Assembly (NCBI RefSeq): GCF_000315015.1
Contig: NZ_BAEP01000047.1
Location: forward strand, 166,835-230,834
From: Paraglaciecola mesophila KMM 241
Lineage (GTDB): Bacteria > Pseudomonadota > Gammaproteobacteria > Enterobacterales > Alteromonadaceae
Length of the DNA: 64,000 bases
Reading direction: 5' to 3'
Both the position numbers and the translations under genes were made by a program. Each line of letters opens with the position of its first letter. Position 1 is the stretch's first letter. Of the stretch, positions 36,621 to 45,779 are shown in pieces. The notes below the pieces were generated by a model. That model did not search any database and was not told the DNA's origin. It worked only from the letters and a program-made list of their open reading frames with translations.

Positions 36621-38375
36621 TTATTGACTTTCTTGATGGCATTTATACGTCTCCCAGCCATCTCCTAAATACAGCCTGCCTAATTTTTCTGGTGCTTTAG
36701 CAAGCTCAACGCTGAGTAACAAACCTGGGGTATGGTTAAAGTTGCTGTCTATCCCCAAGCAATGAAATTTAGCGCTAAGCTTTTGATAGTGCTTGAGCAG
36801 AATGGGGATGTCTTTACCATCACTTTCAATACCTGCTAGCAGACTGGTTAAGTGTTTTTCCAATGGATACTGCTTAGCAAAGTCAGCTATTTCGGGTGAT
36901 ACAGAAAAGCCCAATTGAGTGCGGGCTTTTGCGCTACGCGTCGGCGTGACCAAAGCATGCTCAATGAGACTGACACTGCGCGGGTCGTACAACTTGCTTA
37001 ATGAAACCGTGCCATACAAAGTACGATATTGAGGAAATTGACAAACAAAACGCCCTATTCCCCGCCAAAGTAGTAACAAGCCCTGAAAGCTGTTTTGGTA
37101 TTCTGGGATCAAAAAAGAGCGCCCCATTTCTAAACAAGGCGCTTGGCGGTTTATGAAATCAGCTGAGAAGTTAAACATTGCACTTAAATAGAAAGGGTCA
37201 ATATCTAACGAGGCATTTGCCAATAAACGGTCCGACTGACCCATTCGATAGGCGCCGATAATTCGGCCTAAATCACGCTCAACAATGAATAAATGGGTGT
37301 AGGTTTTGTCAAAATCATCTGTATCTAAAGGGTTTCCGCTACCTTCATCATGTTGGCGAAAAACCAATTCACGTAATCTGGCTATTTCTTTGACGGTTTG
37401 CGGTATTTGCTCATAGTAGGCGTAGTACACATCTAAATTGCGATAACTCAGTAAGATTTGATTTTCATCAAGCTGGGCAAGCTCAGTGTTGATGACAGAG
37501 CCCGGCACTTGAGATATCAAAGGTTGCAGTGCAGCTACGTTAGATGCTGGCCAAGCGTGTCGCCAATTCGGATCTTGGGCGTAACTTTGAATACGTTGCA
37601 GCGCTGTCAATTCGATATCATTAGTATTTGCGGCAAAAGCGTTAGCGGGGACGCAAGTCGCCGCAGATATTTTAATGCTCGTATCGCGTTTATTCAGTAA
37701 CTCTCTGGGAAGCATAAGCATTCTCAGGCGGTAGTACACTCTCCCAAGACGGTAAAACAGTGGGCTATTTTCGCCACTTACAAACAGTGCTAAATACTGG
37801 GCCCCCGTGCGAGTTACTAAGCTGGCAACAATACGATTCCATTGATGCTCACTAATGCGTTTTTTGTCCGCTTGATAGTAAGACACTCGCCCTGCAGGGA
37901 AAATCAGTAACGCGCCACCTTGCTTCACGTGGCGCAAGCTTTCACGCAAGGAGGGGGCGTTTTTAGGATCCCGTTCAGAAAGCGGGTTAGTGAAAATAAA
38001 GTAGTCTTTAAGCTCAGTGAAAAGGGCTAGACCTTGATTGGCTAATACTTTCAGATCAGGACGAACCTGGCCTACAACGTAAGCCAAAATAACCCCCTCA
38101 ATTCCGCCAAAGGGGTGATTGCTGGCGATAACAAGTGGACCGTCTCGAGGGATTTTTTGTTGTAAAACGTCAGTACCATCTGTTGTTACATTGAGCGCAT
38201 CAAGTAGTGCTCTGGCGAATGCTTCTTTGTTCAAGCCAGTTAAATGATGTTCGCGATATAAATTATCCAAACGATGAATAGCCAGTAGTTTGTCCAACAA
38301 ACTCATTACACCGTTCAAAATGGCAGTTTGTTTTTCTTGGGGGACAAGATTAAGTAAGGTAATGGCTGTGGTCAT
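36621..38375 (-). CDS. OlsF-like fused acyltransferase/GNAT (ornithine-lipid type)
   Basis: 584 residues with two joined domains. Residues about 75-260 form a lysophospholipid-acyltransferase-like domain (VIASNHPFGGIEG with N86-H87; LLIFPAGRVSYY). Residues about 315-560 form a GNAT/OlsB-like N-acyltransferase domain (IARLRELVFRQ, YTHLFIVERDLGRIIGAYRMG, LEMGRSFLIPEYQ, LLLLWRGIGRFV). This order matches OlsF, which makes ornithine lipids in a few bacteria such as Serratia. The acyltransferase motif is NHPFGG rather than NHxxxxD, as in related haemolysin-annotated proteins. Product specificity is inferred. Confidence 0.82.
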   Translation of the reverse strand: MTTAITLLNLVPQEKQTAILNGVMSLLDKLLAIHRLDNLYREHHLTGLNKEAFARALLDALNVTTDGTDVLQQKIPRDGPLVIASNHPFGGIEGVILAYVVGQVRPDLKVLANQGLALFTELKDYFIFTNPLSERDPKNAPSLRESLRHVKQGGALLIFPAGRVSYYQADKKRISEHQWNRIVASLVTRTGAQYLALFVSGENSPLFYRLGRVYYRLRMLMLPRELLNKRDTSIKISAATCVPANAFAANTNDIELTALQRIQSYAQDPNWRHAWPASNVAALQPLISQVPGSVINTELAQLDENQILLSYRNLDVYYAYYEQIPQTVKEIARLRELVFRQHDEGSGNPLDTDDFDKTYTHLFIVERDLGRIIGAYRMGQSDRLLANASLDIDPFYLSAMFNFSADFINRQAPCLEMGRSFLIPEYQNSFQGLLLLWRGIGRFVCQFPQYRTLYGTVSLSKLYDPRSVSLIEHALVTPTRSAKARTQLGFSVSPEIADFAKQYPLEKHLTSLLAGIESDGKDIPILLKHYQKLSAKFHCLGIDSNFNHTPGLLLSVELAKAPEKLGRLYLGDGWETYKCHQESQ

Positions 38376-38563
38376 GGGCGGTCCGAGGTCAATAGCTTAG
38401 GGCTGCGACACGTTTTACGTGCACTGGTTTTAGTACTAGACCGTTATCATGAGGTTTATTATTCAGCGACATTAGGAATATCTTGGCTATTATATCCAAG
38501 CGTAAATTGCGGCATACTATGTACGAACAATGACCTAACACATTATGACTTAAGGCTATAAAA

Positions 38564-39598
38564 ATGCAGCAAATCACTTTGACCCAGCCAGACGATTGGC
38601 ATTTACATTTTCGCGATAATGATATGTTGCTAGAGACAGTGCCTGCCACTGCAAGAACTTTCAAACGCGCTATCGTCATGCCTAATTTGGTTCCGCCGGT
38701 GGTGAATGCTGAACTGGCAAGTGCCTATAAAAAGCGTATTTTAGCGGCGCGCCCTCAGGGCAGTGATTTTGAACCCTTGATGACGCTTTTTTTGACTAAC
38801 ACCACCTCTATTGAAGATATTCGAACAGCGAAAAAAGCCGGTGTGGTTGCGGCTAAATTATATCCAGCAGGCGCGACGACCAATTCTGATGCGGCTGTGA
38901 AGGGCATTGAGGCCTTGTTTCCTGTTTTTGCTGAAATGGCCGAGCAGGGTATGTTGCTACTTATTCACGGTGAAGTGACCGAAAGTCACGTCGATATTTT
39001 CGACCGTGAAAAATTGTTCATTGAACAATTTTTGGTGAAAATTGTGGATCAGTTTCCACAATTAAAAGTGGTGCTTGAGCACATTACGACCAGTGATGCA
39101 GTGGACTTCGTAAGTGCCAGTTCGCACAATGTCGCGGCGACTATTACCCCTCAGCATTTATTGCTTAATCGTAACGACTTGTTGGTGGGCGGGGTGAGAC
39201 CACATAATTTCTGTTTACCTGTGCTTAAGCGCAGTACCCACCAACAAGCGTTGCGAAAAGCAGTTGCGACAGGTTCAAGTAAGTTCTTTTTAGGAACGGA
39301 TTCAGCGCCTCACCAAAAAAGCGCGAAGGAATCAGCATGTGGCTGTGCGGGCTGCTACAGTGCGTGGAGCGCTCTAGAACTGTACGCTCAGGTGTTTGAG
39401 GAATTAGGCGCTTTGGATAAACTAGAAGGGTTCGCGAGTCACCATGGAGCCGATTTTTATGGTTTAGCGCGTAACACCAAGCAAGTGACACTGGTAAAAG
39501 AGGAGTGGACTATTCCTGAAGTGATTACCTTGCCCAATGGCGAGCCTATCGTGCCATTTTTTGCAGGGCAAACCGTTAATTGGACGCTCAAAGCGTAA
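38564..39598 (+). CDS. pyrC: Dihydroorotase
   Basis: 344 residues, class II dihydroorotase of pyrimidine synthesis. Zinc ligands H13 and H15 (WHLHFRD), the carboxylated lysine K98 ([13 protein letters not shown]), histidines in LLIHGEV and VLEHITT, and the catalytic D in LGTDSAPH are all present. The stop overlaps the start of the next gene (TAATG), coupling it to a solute-binding-like protein. Confidence 0.97.
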   Translation: MQQITLTQPDDWHLHFRDNDMLLETVPATARTFKRAIVMPNLVPPVVNAELASAYKKRILAARPQGSDFEPLMTLFLTNTTSIEDIRTAKKAGVVAAKLYPAGATTNSDAAVKGIEALFPVFAEMAEQGMLLLIHGEVTESHVDIFDREKLFIEQFLVKIVDQFPQLKVVLEHITTSDAVDFVSASSHNVAATITPQHLLLNRNDLLVGGVRPHNFCLPVLKRSTHQQALRKAVATGSSKFFLGTDSAPHQKSAKESACGCAGCYSAWSALELYAQVFEELGALDKLEGFASHHGADFYGLARNTKQVTLVKEEWTIPEVITLPNGEPIVPFFAGQTVNWTLKA

Positions 39599-40422
39599 TG
39601 CACATTCGCCGGGCGCTCACCACTGCTTGGATAGGATTCATGTTGTTTTCTACTGTTGGCGGTAAAGCGTTTGCTCAAGAAAGTACTTCAGAACCCGCAT
39701 TTTGGGTTTTGACATCATTGGAGCCGCCCTTCAGTTTGCGAAATGACAAAGGGCAACTCGAAGGGTACTTGATTGAGGTGGTCAACGGTATTCTTGCTGA
39801 AGCGCATATCGAACAAGAAATTCTATCTGCGCCTTGGGAGCGCTTAATTCAAGAAGCGCAGAGCAAACCTAATGTATTAGTATTCCCGCTAGCACGCACT
39901 CCAGACCGAGAAGACGACTACCACTGGGTTTTGCCTCTTACAGCAAATATCTACGGTGTGCTTGGCGAGATTGATCATAAAGGTCTTGTGAAGCAAAAGA
40001 CTGACTTAAACAAGGTGTCACCTATCGGAGTGCTGAAAAGTGACTTCCGGCATAAGGTACTTCTAAAAGAAAATATTAAAGGTGTGATGCCTTTTGATGA
40101 CTATAGCTCGGCGGTTTCTCAACTTCTAACAGGAAAACTGAAATCGCTATTTTTTTCAGATGCGGGGTTACGCTATTATTGTTTTAAACAAAATGCGGAT
40201 TGCTCGCATATCAAATTGCTTTATGAATATGAAACTCTGACAAGTTATATTGCCTTATCTAAGGGGACTGATACTCAGCATATTGGTAGGTTGACTGAAG
40301 CAGCAACCCGTTTTTTACGTAGTCCTAAATTCGCGCAAATTCAACAACGTTGGTTATCAGATTTACAGGCTCAGGGGCCGTTCAAATTACATGTCGATCA
40401 CGGCGTGCTCAATCTTTGGTAG
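39598..40422 (+). CDS. Periplasmic solute-binding-type protein (SBP_bac_3-like)
   Basis: 274 residues, signal peptide ([18 protein letters not shown]..., cut near AFA-QES). The mature chain follows the extracellular solute-binding protein family 3 pattern: LEPPFSLRNDKGQLEGYLIEVVNGIL near the start (read as motifs), then TPDREDDYHW, GVLKSDFRHKVL and a final FLRSPKFAQIQQRW. No permease or ATPase gene is adjacent, so it may be a stand-alone sensor or amino-acid binder. The ATG overlaps the pyrC stop. Confidence 0.82.
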   Translation: MHIRRALTTAWIGFMLFSTVGGKAFAQESTSEPAFWVLTSLEPPFSLRNDKGQLEGYLIEVVNGILAEAHIEQEILSAPWERLIQEAQSKPNVLVFPLARTPDREDDYHWVLPLTANIYGVLGEIDHKGLVKQKTDLNKVSPIGVLKSDFRHKVLLKENIKGVMPFDDYSSAVSQLLTGKLKSLFFSDAGLRYYCFKQNADCSHIKLLYEYETLTSYIALSKGTDTQHIGRLTEAATRFLRSPKFAQIQQRWLSDLQAQGPFKLHVDHGVLNLW

Positions 40423-40568
40423 TTGATACCATATCGTTTATATTTCGAGTTGATTAGCTGCAATTAATTAAAGTGATAGCCCTTGCACTTACATCTTATT
40501 ACACTGAGGACTCATAAATTATTCATGCATCAGAACGAGGTTGATTATCATGTGCCAGAGCATACGCA

Positions 40569-41339
40569 GTGTTTCGTAAACTAGTCTTAATTTTTTGTAT
40601 ATTTTGGCTTGTGGCTCATGAGACCAATGCTCAACCCAGCGATGAAGAGCTAGTGTTAGCACTGATATATGCGGAGGGACCGCCATTTTATAGCTTTGAT
40701 GAAAACACCCAGCTCTCAAGCGGCTTGTTGATAAATATAATGCAGCGTCTTGCCCAATCACTCAATCGCGATTTGCGTTATCTACCCACTGCGCGAAATA
40801 AAATAGAACACGATATTTTCAATCATAAAGCCGATGTGGCTTTCTTAGCTCCCCAGTGGCTGGACTCTCCGGAGAAACTACTCTTCAGCGACCCTGTTTA
40901 CAGTTATCAGCACGCCTTTTACGGGTTATTTGCGCCAAAAGAGGGGCAAGAACTTGCGGATGCGGTGAAGGGCAGAAGTGTCTGTTTACGAGAAAATTAT
41001 CGCTACCTCGAATTAGAACCTTGGCTTAAAAGTGGCGTGTTATCCCCTGTGTATGTTTCGAGCCACTCTAGGTTATTTGAGATGTTGCAACTCGCTCGTT
41101 GCGATTTGATTTATACCAATACGTTTAGAGCAGGTTGGACGCTAAGCGCGAATCATTATGATAAGGCTGTTTTTCGACTGGGGACGGTGGGCTTAACCGA
41201 TGACATTAAGTTGGCGTTTTCACCCCATTGGAAAGGCAAAATCGCGCAGGTTAACGCTACGCTCGCCCAAATGCGTAAATCCGGTGAATTGCAAAATATT
41301 ATCGATAAAAATATGAGCCCAACAGGCAATAGCCAATGA
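40569..41339 (+). CDS. Second periplasmic solute-binding-type protein
   Basis: 256 residues with a signal peptide from a GTG start (VFRKLVLIFCIFWLVAHETNA). It is the same fold type as the preceding gene (YAEGPPFYSFDENTQLSSGLLINIM; SGELQNIIDKNM at the end, read as motifs) but clearly diverged. Two cysteines (VCLREN and ARCDLIY) may form a disulfide. No transport partner is nearby. Confidence 0.78.
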   Translation: MFRKLVLIFCIFWLVAHETNAQPSDEELVLALIYAEGPPFYSFDENTQLSSGLLINIMQRLAQSLNRDLRYLPTARNKIEHDIFNHKADVAFLAPQWLDSPEKLLFSDPVYSYQHAFYGLFAPKEGQELADAVKGRSVCLRENYRYLELEPWLKSGVLSPVYVSSHSRLFEMLQLARCDLIYTNTFRAGWTLSANHYDKAVFRLGTVGLTDDIKLAFSPHWKGKIAQVNATLAQMRKSGELQNIIDKNMSPTGNSQ

Positions 41340-41403
41340 GTTTAATAATTTAAATCAACGTTTTAGAGCATAAAAACAATAACAAATACACGAAAGGACA
41401 ACT

Positions 41404-42093
41404 ATGACTGAATTAGTGCAATACCAGTGTGAAAACAACGTAGCAACGATAACGTTAAGTAACGGTAAGGTGAATGCGTTTTCTCACACTATGATCGATC
41501 AGCTCAATGGCGCGCTTGATAGAGCTTCAGCGGATGAAGCCGTGGTGGTCATCAAAGGCCAACCAGGCATGTTCTCTGCAGGGTACGATTTAAGCGTGAT
41601 GCAGGAAAGTATGGAAGCCGCAATGAAATTAGTTGAGAAAGGTTCGACGTTGACGCGTAGAATGCTCTCTTTTGAATATCCTATCATTGCAGCCTGTACT
41701 GGGCATGCAGTCGCTAAAGGCGCATTTGTACTATTAGCGTCAGATTATCGTATTGGGATTCAAGGTAAGTTTAAAATTGGTTTAAACGAAGTTGCCATTG
41801 GCATGACTATGCATCAGGCTGGTTTAGAATTAGCGCGTGGACGATTAGCGCCAGTGTTCTTTAATCGTTCGGTCATACTGGCTGAAATGGTATCAGTTGA
41901 TGACGCCGTAACCGCTGGTTTCTTAGATGTAGCGGTAGCACCTGAAGCGTTTGAGCAAACCGTCGCCGCTACTGCGCAAGCGATGACCAAATTAAACATG
42001 AAAGCCCATAAACAAACTAAGTTAAAAGCCCGAGCCGGACTGTTAGACGCGCTAGACAAAGCGATTGAAGTTGACCGTGGTTCGAGTCTTTAA
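41404..42093 (+). CDS. Enoyl-CoA hydratase/isomerase (crotonase) family protein
   Basis: 229 residues. The crotonase fold is shown by ATITLSNGKVNAFSHTM, the first oxyanion region MFSAGYDLSVM, the second ACTGHAVAKGAFVLLASDYRIG and GLNEVAIGMTM, whose glutamate fits the first catalytic acid of hydratases. Shorter than typical enoyl-CoA hydratases (about 255). The substrate is unknown and no fatty-acid genes adjoin. Confidence 0.88.
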   Translation: MTELVQYQCENNVATITLSNGKVNAFSHTMIDQLNGALDRASADEAVVVIKGQPGMFSAGYDLSVMQESMEAAMKLVEKGSTLTRRMLSFEYPIIAACTGHAVAKGAFVLLASDYRIGIQGKFKIGLNEVAIGMTMHQAGLELARGRLAPVFFNRSVILAEMVSVDDAVTAGFLDVAVAPEAFEQTVAATAQAMTKLNMKAHKQTKLKARAGLLDALDKAIEVDRGSSL

Positions 42094-42121
42094 CGATTAA
42101 AGACATAAATGAGAGAATGTA

Positions 42122-43501
42122 GTGAGTAAGGAATTTTCCTCCCTAGGGCTAGAACCAGCCTTGTTAGATAATTTGCAAAGTATGGGGTTCAGTCAAATGA
42201 CTGAAATCCAGGCCGGTACACTACCTGCTATTTTAGAGGGGCGTGATGTAGTGGCTAAAGCCAAAACTGGAAGTGGTAAAACCGCTGCTTTTGGCTTGGC
42301 TTTATTGCACAATTTAGACGTGAAGCGCTTTCGTGTTCAAGCACTAGTGATGTGTCCTACGCGAGAGTTAGCGGAGCAAGTTGCTCTAGAAATCCGCCGT
42401 CTAGGGCGCGGTATTCACAATATTAAAGTGTTGACGCTGTGTGGTGGTACGCCTATGGGGCCCCAAATTGGCTCACTGGAACACGGTGCACATATTATCG
42501 TTGGCACACCTGGGCGTATAATGGACCATCTTTACAAACGCCGCTTGGATTTATCGGAGGTCAATACGCTGGTATTGGATGAAGCAGACCGTATGCTTGA
42601 TATGGGCTTTGAAGATGAAATGGATGCCGTTATCAAAAGTGTGCCCGAGCAGCGTCAAACCTTGCTGTTTTCTGCGACCTACCCAGATTCAATCGCCGCG
42701 ATCAGTGGCCAGGTGCAGAAGAACCCATTAGAAGTCACCGTTGAATCAACTCATGATACGGACTCTATCCAACAGGTCTTCTTTGAAGTTGAAGATGCTC
42801 ATCGTACTAAAGCAGTAGCAGCGCTATTAAGTCACTATCAACCTGAATCAGCAATTGTGTTTTGCAATACCAAAATTGCCTGTCAGGAAGTCGCTGACGA
42901 ACTGCAGTCATTGGGCGTGTCAGTGTTAGCTTTGCACGGCGATTTAGAGCAGCGAGAGCGTAACCAAGTGCTGGTGCGTTTCGCAAACAAGAGTGTTTCT
43001 GTGCTGGTGGCAACGGATGTAGCTTCACGGGGCTTAGACATTAAAGAAGTTAACGCTGTGATTAGTTACCACATTACGCCCGACCCAGAAGTGCATATTC
43101 ATCGCATAGGCCGCACAGGCCGAGCTGAATCAAAAGGGGTTGCGCTAACGCTTGTTGCGCCAGATGAAATGGCCAGGGCAAACGCTATTGAAGATTACCA
43201 AAAAGCGAAATTGAAATGGACGGGCATTCAAGCCATGCGTTTTCATGCTAACCGCCTTATTCAGCCTCAGTACAGCACGTTATGTGTTGATGGTGGTAAG
43301 AAAGCCAAGCTTAGGCCGGGTGACTTACTTGGGGCTTTGACCAAAGAAGCGGAGATCCCTGGGGATGATATTGGTAAGATCCATATCACTGAGTTCCACG
43401 CCTACGTAGCAGTAAAAACTCGCAGTGTTAAGCGGGCCATGCGCCAATTAGGTGAAGGTAAAATCAAAGGGAAAAAGTTTAAAGTGCGTAAGTTTAACTA
43501 A
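42122..43501 (+). CDS. dbpA: ATP-dependent RNA helicase DbpA
   Basis: 459-residue DEAD-box helicase that remodels 23S rRNA in 50S assembly. Q motif, AKTGSGKT, PTRELAEQ, TPGR, DEAD (VLDEADRMLDMGF), SAT and HRIGRTGR are present. The C-terminal RNA-binding domain (KAKLRPGDLLGALTKEAEIPGDDIGKI, read as motifs) marks DbpA and binds the 23S hairpin 92. GTG start with a GAGAG site upstream. Followed by a strong terminator. Confidence 0.96.
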   Translation: MSKEFSSLGLEPALLDNLQSMGFSQMTEIQAGTLPAILEGRDVVAKAKTGSGKTAAFGLALLHNLDVKRFRVQALVMCPTRELAEQVALEIRRLGRGIHNIKVLTLCGGTPMGPQIGSLEHGAHIIVGTPGRIMDHLYKRRLDLSEVNTLVLDEADRMLDMGFEDEMDAVIKSVPEQRQTLLFSATYPDSIAAISGQVQKNPLEVTVESTHDTDSIQQVFFEVEDAHRTKAVAALLSHYQPESAIVFCNTKIACQEVADELQSLGVSVLALHGDLEQRERNQVLVRFANKSVSVLVATDVASRGLDIKEVNAVISYHITPDPEVHIHRIGRTGRAESKGVALTLVAPDEMARANAIEDYQKAKLKWTGIQAMRFHANRLIQPQYSTLCVDGGKKAKLRPGDLLGALTKEAEIPGDDIGKIHITEFHAYVAVKTRSVKRAMRQLGEGKIKGKKFKVRKFN

Positions 43502-43522
43502 ATCATTACAATGTTTTGAATA

Positions 43523-43562
43523 TAAAAAAGGCGATGAGTGATTCACTCATCGCCTTTTTTGA
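43523..43562. terminator. Rho-independent terminator of dbpA
   Basis: Perfect stem AAAAAGGCGATGAGTGA/TCACTCATCGCCTTTTT with a tiny loop, symmetrical, so it also serves the converging PilZ gene. Confidence 0.92.
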
Positions 43563-43582
43563 ATCAGTTTTAACCCCGTGCT

Positions 43583-43921
43583 TTAACTCGAAAACACTCT
43601 ACTCCTATGCTTATTAGGCATCTTTTTATGCAGCATTTGTCTGAACTCATTAGAATCATAAGCAAACAAGACTCCAATACCTTCTTGACTGCAATGGGTT
43701 ATCAAACCTTTTTGCAGTAACAGCGCGTCATTTTGTTGCTCGTCGGTAAAATATAACTCTATAAAATCATCCGGACGGAGTTCAGGATGTGGCATTTCAA
43801 TAAACGCGCCGAAAGGACTTATGTTACGGGTACAGGTTTCGCCCATTTCTTTTCCCATATGGCGAACTTTCACTTCAAGGGCTAAGGGGGCTCGGTTACT
43901 CGTGCGGTGATTCAAGGACAT
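43583..43921 (-). CDS. PilZ-domain protein
   Basis: 112 residues, a single PilZ domain. The c-di-GMP-binding RxxxR reads RTSNR (6-10), and the second motif, usually D/NxSxxG, reads NISPFG. Likely a c-di-GMP receptor affecting motility or surface behaviour. Single gene; its own promoter lies in the 150-base gap before the methyltransferase stop. Confidence 0.88.
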   Translation of the reverse strand: MSLNHRTSNRAPLALEVKVRHMGKEMGETCTRNISPFGAFIEMPHPELRPDDFIELYFTDEQQNDALLLQKGLITHCSQEGIGVLFAYDSNEFRQMLHKKMPNKHRSRVFSS

Positions 43922-44070
43922 TCAAACCTCTCTTTTTGACGTTGTGTAACAGGCCTTGTAAGTATACAAAATATACAACAGACGTCATGCTTTTTCGGGA
44001 TTAAAATTGACCTTGAACAATATAGCGATTATTCAACTGATTTATATATACCTAAGGGCATACCCTAAAC

Positions 44071-44861
44071 TTATCGCTTAGCGAATTTATATACGAAACG
44101 ATCTGTTTTACCGCGTACGCTGGGATCAAAAACCAGTTTACTTAATTCATCATGTGGGTTGCGCAAATAGAAAGCCTCCTCAATAAGTTTAAAACCAGCT
44201 TCTTGCATTTGGAATTTGACAATAGCCGGGTCGATTCGGTGTAAGTTGTTTGCAGCTTCGTAGCCTGAGCCAGGATGTGCGGCGTGATCTATAATGACAA
44301 ATTTGCCGTCGTCTCTCATGGCATCTTTAATAGTTTTCAGCGCCGCTTTGTAGTCGACAATATCGTCACGTAAAATGACTTCTTTACCATTTTGCTGACT
44401 ATGGGTAAAAAACAGATCATGGTAATTTAAAGCGGTAAATACTAAATCTAGGCTGTTGTTAGGAATCGTCATTTGAACAATAGGCATATTGTCGAAATGC
44501 ACTAAATTACTTAGCCTATTGTTTGCAGTTCTTTTGTTAAGCCCTTTTTCCGCAAATCGCCATATCACTTCGTCGTTTTGCACATAGACTTTGCCTTTTT
44601 CACCTACCGCTTTTGAAAACAGCTCACTGTACCAACCGTCCCCAGCAAAAAAATCTAGAACATGTTGTCCTTCGCCAACCCCAGAAAAAGCCAGTATTTT
44701 CTCAGGTTGCCGAGGCACATTACGAGCGATATCTTCCGCTGGCCGGGATGGCGAAGAAAGCAAAGCACTTATTTTTTCATTTGTAAGGGGGGGGGTGCCA
44801 GAGCAATTGCGCTGGTAAACATGAAGGCTGCAAACAGAGGGAGGTGTATTTTGGGGCACAT
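44071..44861 (-). CDS. Exported SAM-dependent methyltransferase, frame broken at a C9 tract
   Basis: The body (about 250 residues) is a class I methyltransferase: SRPAEDIARNVPRQPEKILAF, VLDFFAGDGWYSELFSKAVG (SAM loop), ALNYHDLFF and DDGKFVIIDHAAHPGSG, read as motifs. Upstream, ATG 44861 has AAGGA six bases before it and encodes a signal peptide (FAAFMFTSAIALA). It then meets nine cytosines (44787-44795 on the plus strand as G) and stops at 44769 in its own frame. One more C, or a -1 slip, joins it to the body. The uninterrupted frame instead extends to 44916 without a ribosome binding site or signal. This could be phase variation, slippage, a sequencing error or inactivation. Confidence 0.8.
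44787..44795. repeat. Nine-base G (C) homopolymer inside methyltransferase
   Basis: G9 on the plus strand, C9 in the mRNA sense of the minus-strand gene, at the junction between signal peptide and mature protein. Confidence 0.95.
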
Positions 44862-45136
44862 TAAAAGTCCTTAATATATGAAAATAATCCACTATGGATG
44901 TCGCTGATATTGGCAATTTTTGGATGCTAGCATTACGTAAACGAGATACTATTTAGTAGGGAACCGATTGAGGTTTTAAGAATTTCAAAATTTTTCATAA
45001 AGCATGCAATAAACCATCAATATACCGCTGACCACAAAGAGCAAATATATATGACGTTTAGTGTTTCTAATCATTGCTCTGACGGTATTGAGTAATTTCC
45101 AACTAATTTTGGTAAGTAAAATATAGGGTGATATAT

Positions 45137-45757
45137 ATGTTAACCATGGCGGATTTTGTAAAAGTGTCTCCCTGTGAGTATTCAGAAGGGTTAGGGCGAG
45201 AACAGTTTGTAGATGGCGCTATTCGAGAGTTATGGCCGCAGATGCCTAGAATTGCTGGGCCAGCATTTACAGTTAAATGTGCGAAGGGTGATCATCTTAG
45301 TCTACATGCCGCTATATACCGTGCAGCACCAGGAGACATCATAGTCGTTGAAGCGGATCCTGAGTTTGCCAGTGCTGGGGGAAATGTATGTGCTGTCGCT
45401 CAGCAGCGCGGGATTGCGGGCTTTGTCATAGATGGTGTCATCCGCGATTTAGGCGAGGTACGTGATCTGCAATTTCCCGTTTATGCTCGTGGTGTTATTC
45501 CAGTGCCGGCTAAAAAAGAGCAAATTCTGCCTTTTAATCAACCTATTAACTGTGGCGGTGTGCGCGTCTGTGCTGGGGATATAGTCGTTGCTGACGAAGA
45601 GGGGATCGTGGTTATTCCCAAGGCGTTGGCCGAAGAAGCTTATCGACTGGGTAAAGAAAGAACAGACAAAGACGCAGCAATGTCATTAAGCGAATGGCGT
45701 CGAGCTCATGAAGCCAAAATTGAAGCGACCCTCAAGGCTTTAGGCTTCCAAGATTAA
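45137..45757 (+). CDS. RraA-like / HMG-aldolase family protein
   Basis: 206 residues from the ATG at 45137 (AGGGTG six bases upstream; a GTG at 45128 is also in frame). RraA-fold features: GPAFTVKCAKGDHLSLHAAI, GDIIVVEAD and the GFVIDGVIRDLGEVR segment, whose Arg-Asp pair is the pyruvate/metal site of aldolases in this family. The C-terminal extension (SEWRRAHEAKIEATLKALGF) is longer than in E. coli RraA (161 residues) and fits 4-hydroxy-4-methyl-2-oxoglutarate/4-carboxy-4-hydroxy-2-oxoadipate aldolase-type members. The substrate is not certain. Confidence 0.82.
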   Translation: MLTMADFVKVSPCEYSEGLGREQFVDGAIRELWPQMPRIAGPAFTVKCAKGDHLSLHAAIYRAAPGDIIVVEADPEFASAGGNVCAVAQQRGIAGFVIDGVIRDLGEVRDLQFPVYARGVIPVPAKKEQILPFNQPINCGGVRVCAGDIVVADEEGIVVIPKALAEEAYRLGKERTDKDAAMSLSEWRRAHEAKIEATLKALGFQD

Positions 45758-45779
45758 TTTAAGTAAATAAGTAGTTGAT

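Noticed and set aside
44071..44916. Methyltransferase starting at 44916 as a cytoplasmic protein
   Set aside because: No ribosome binding site, and its first 45 residues do not look like a real N-terminus; the alternative frame from 44861 has a ribosome binding site and signal peptide.
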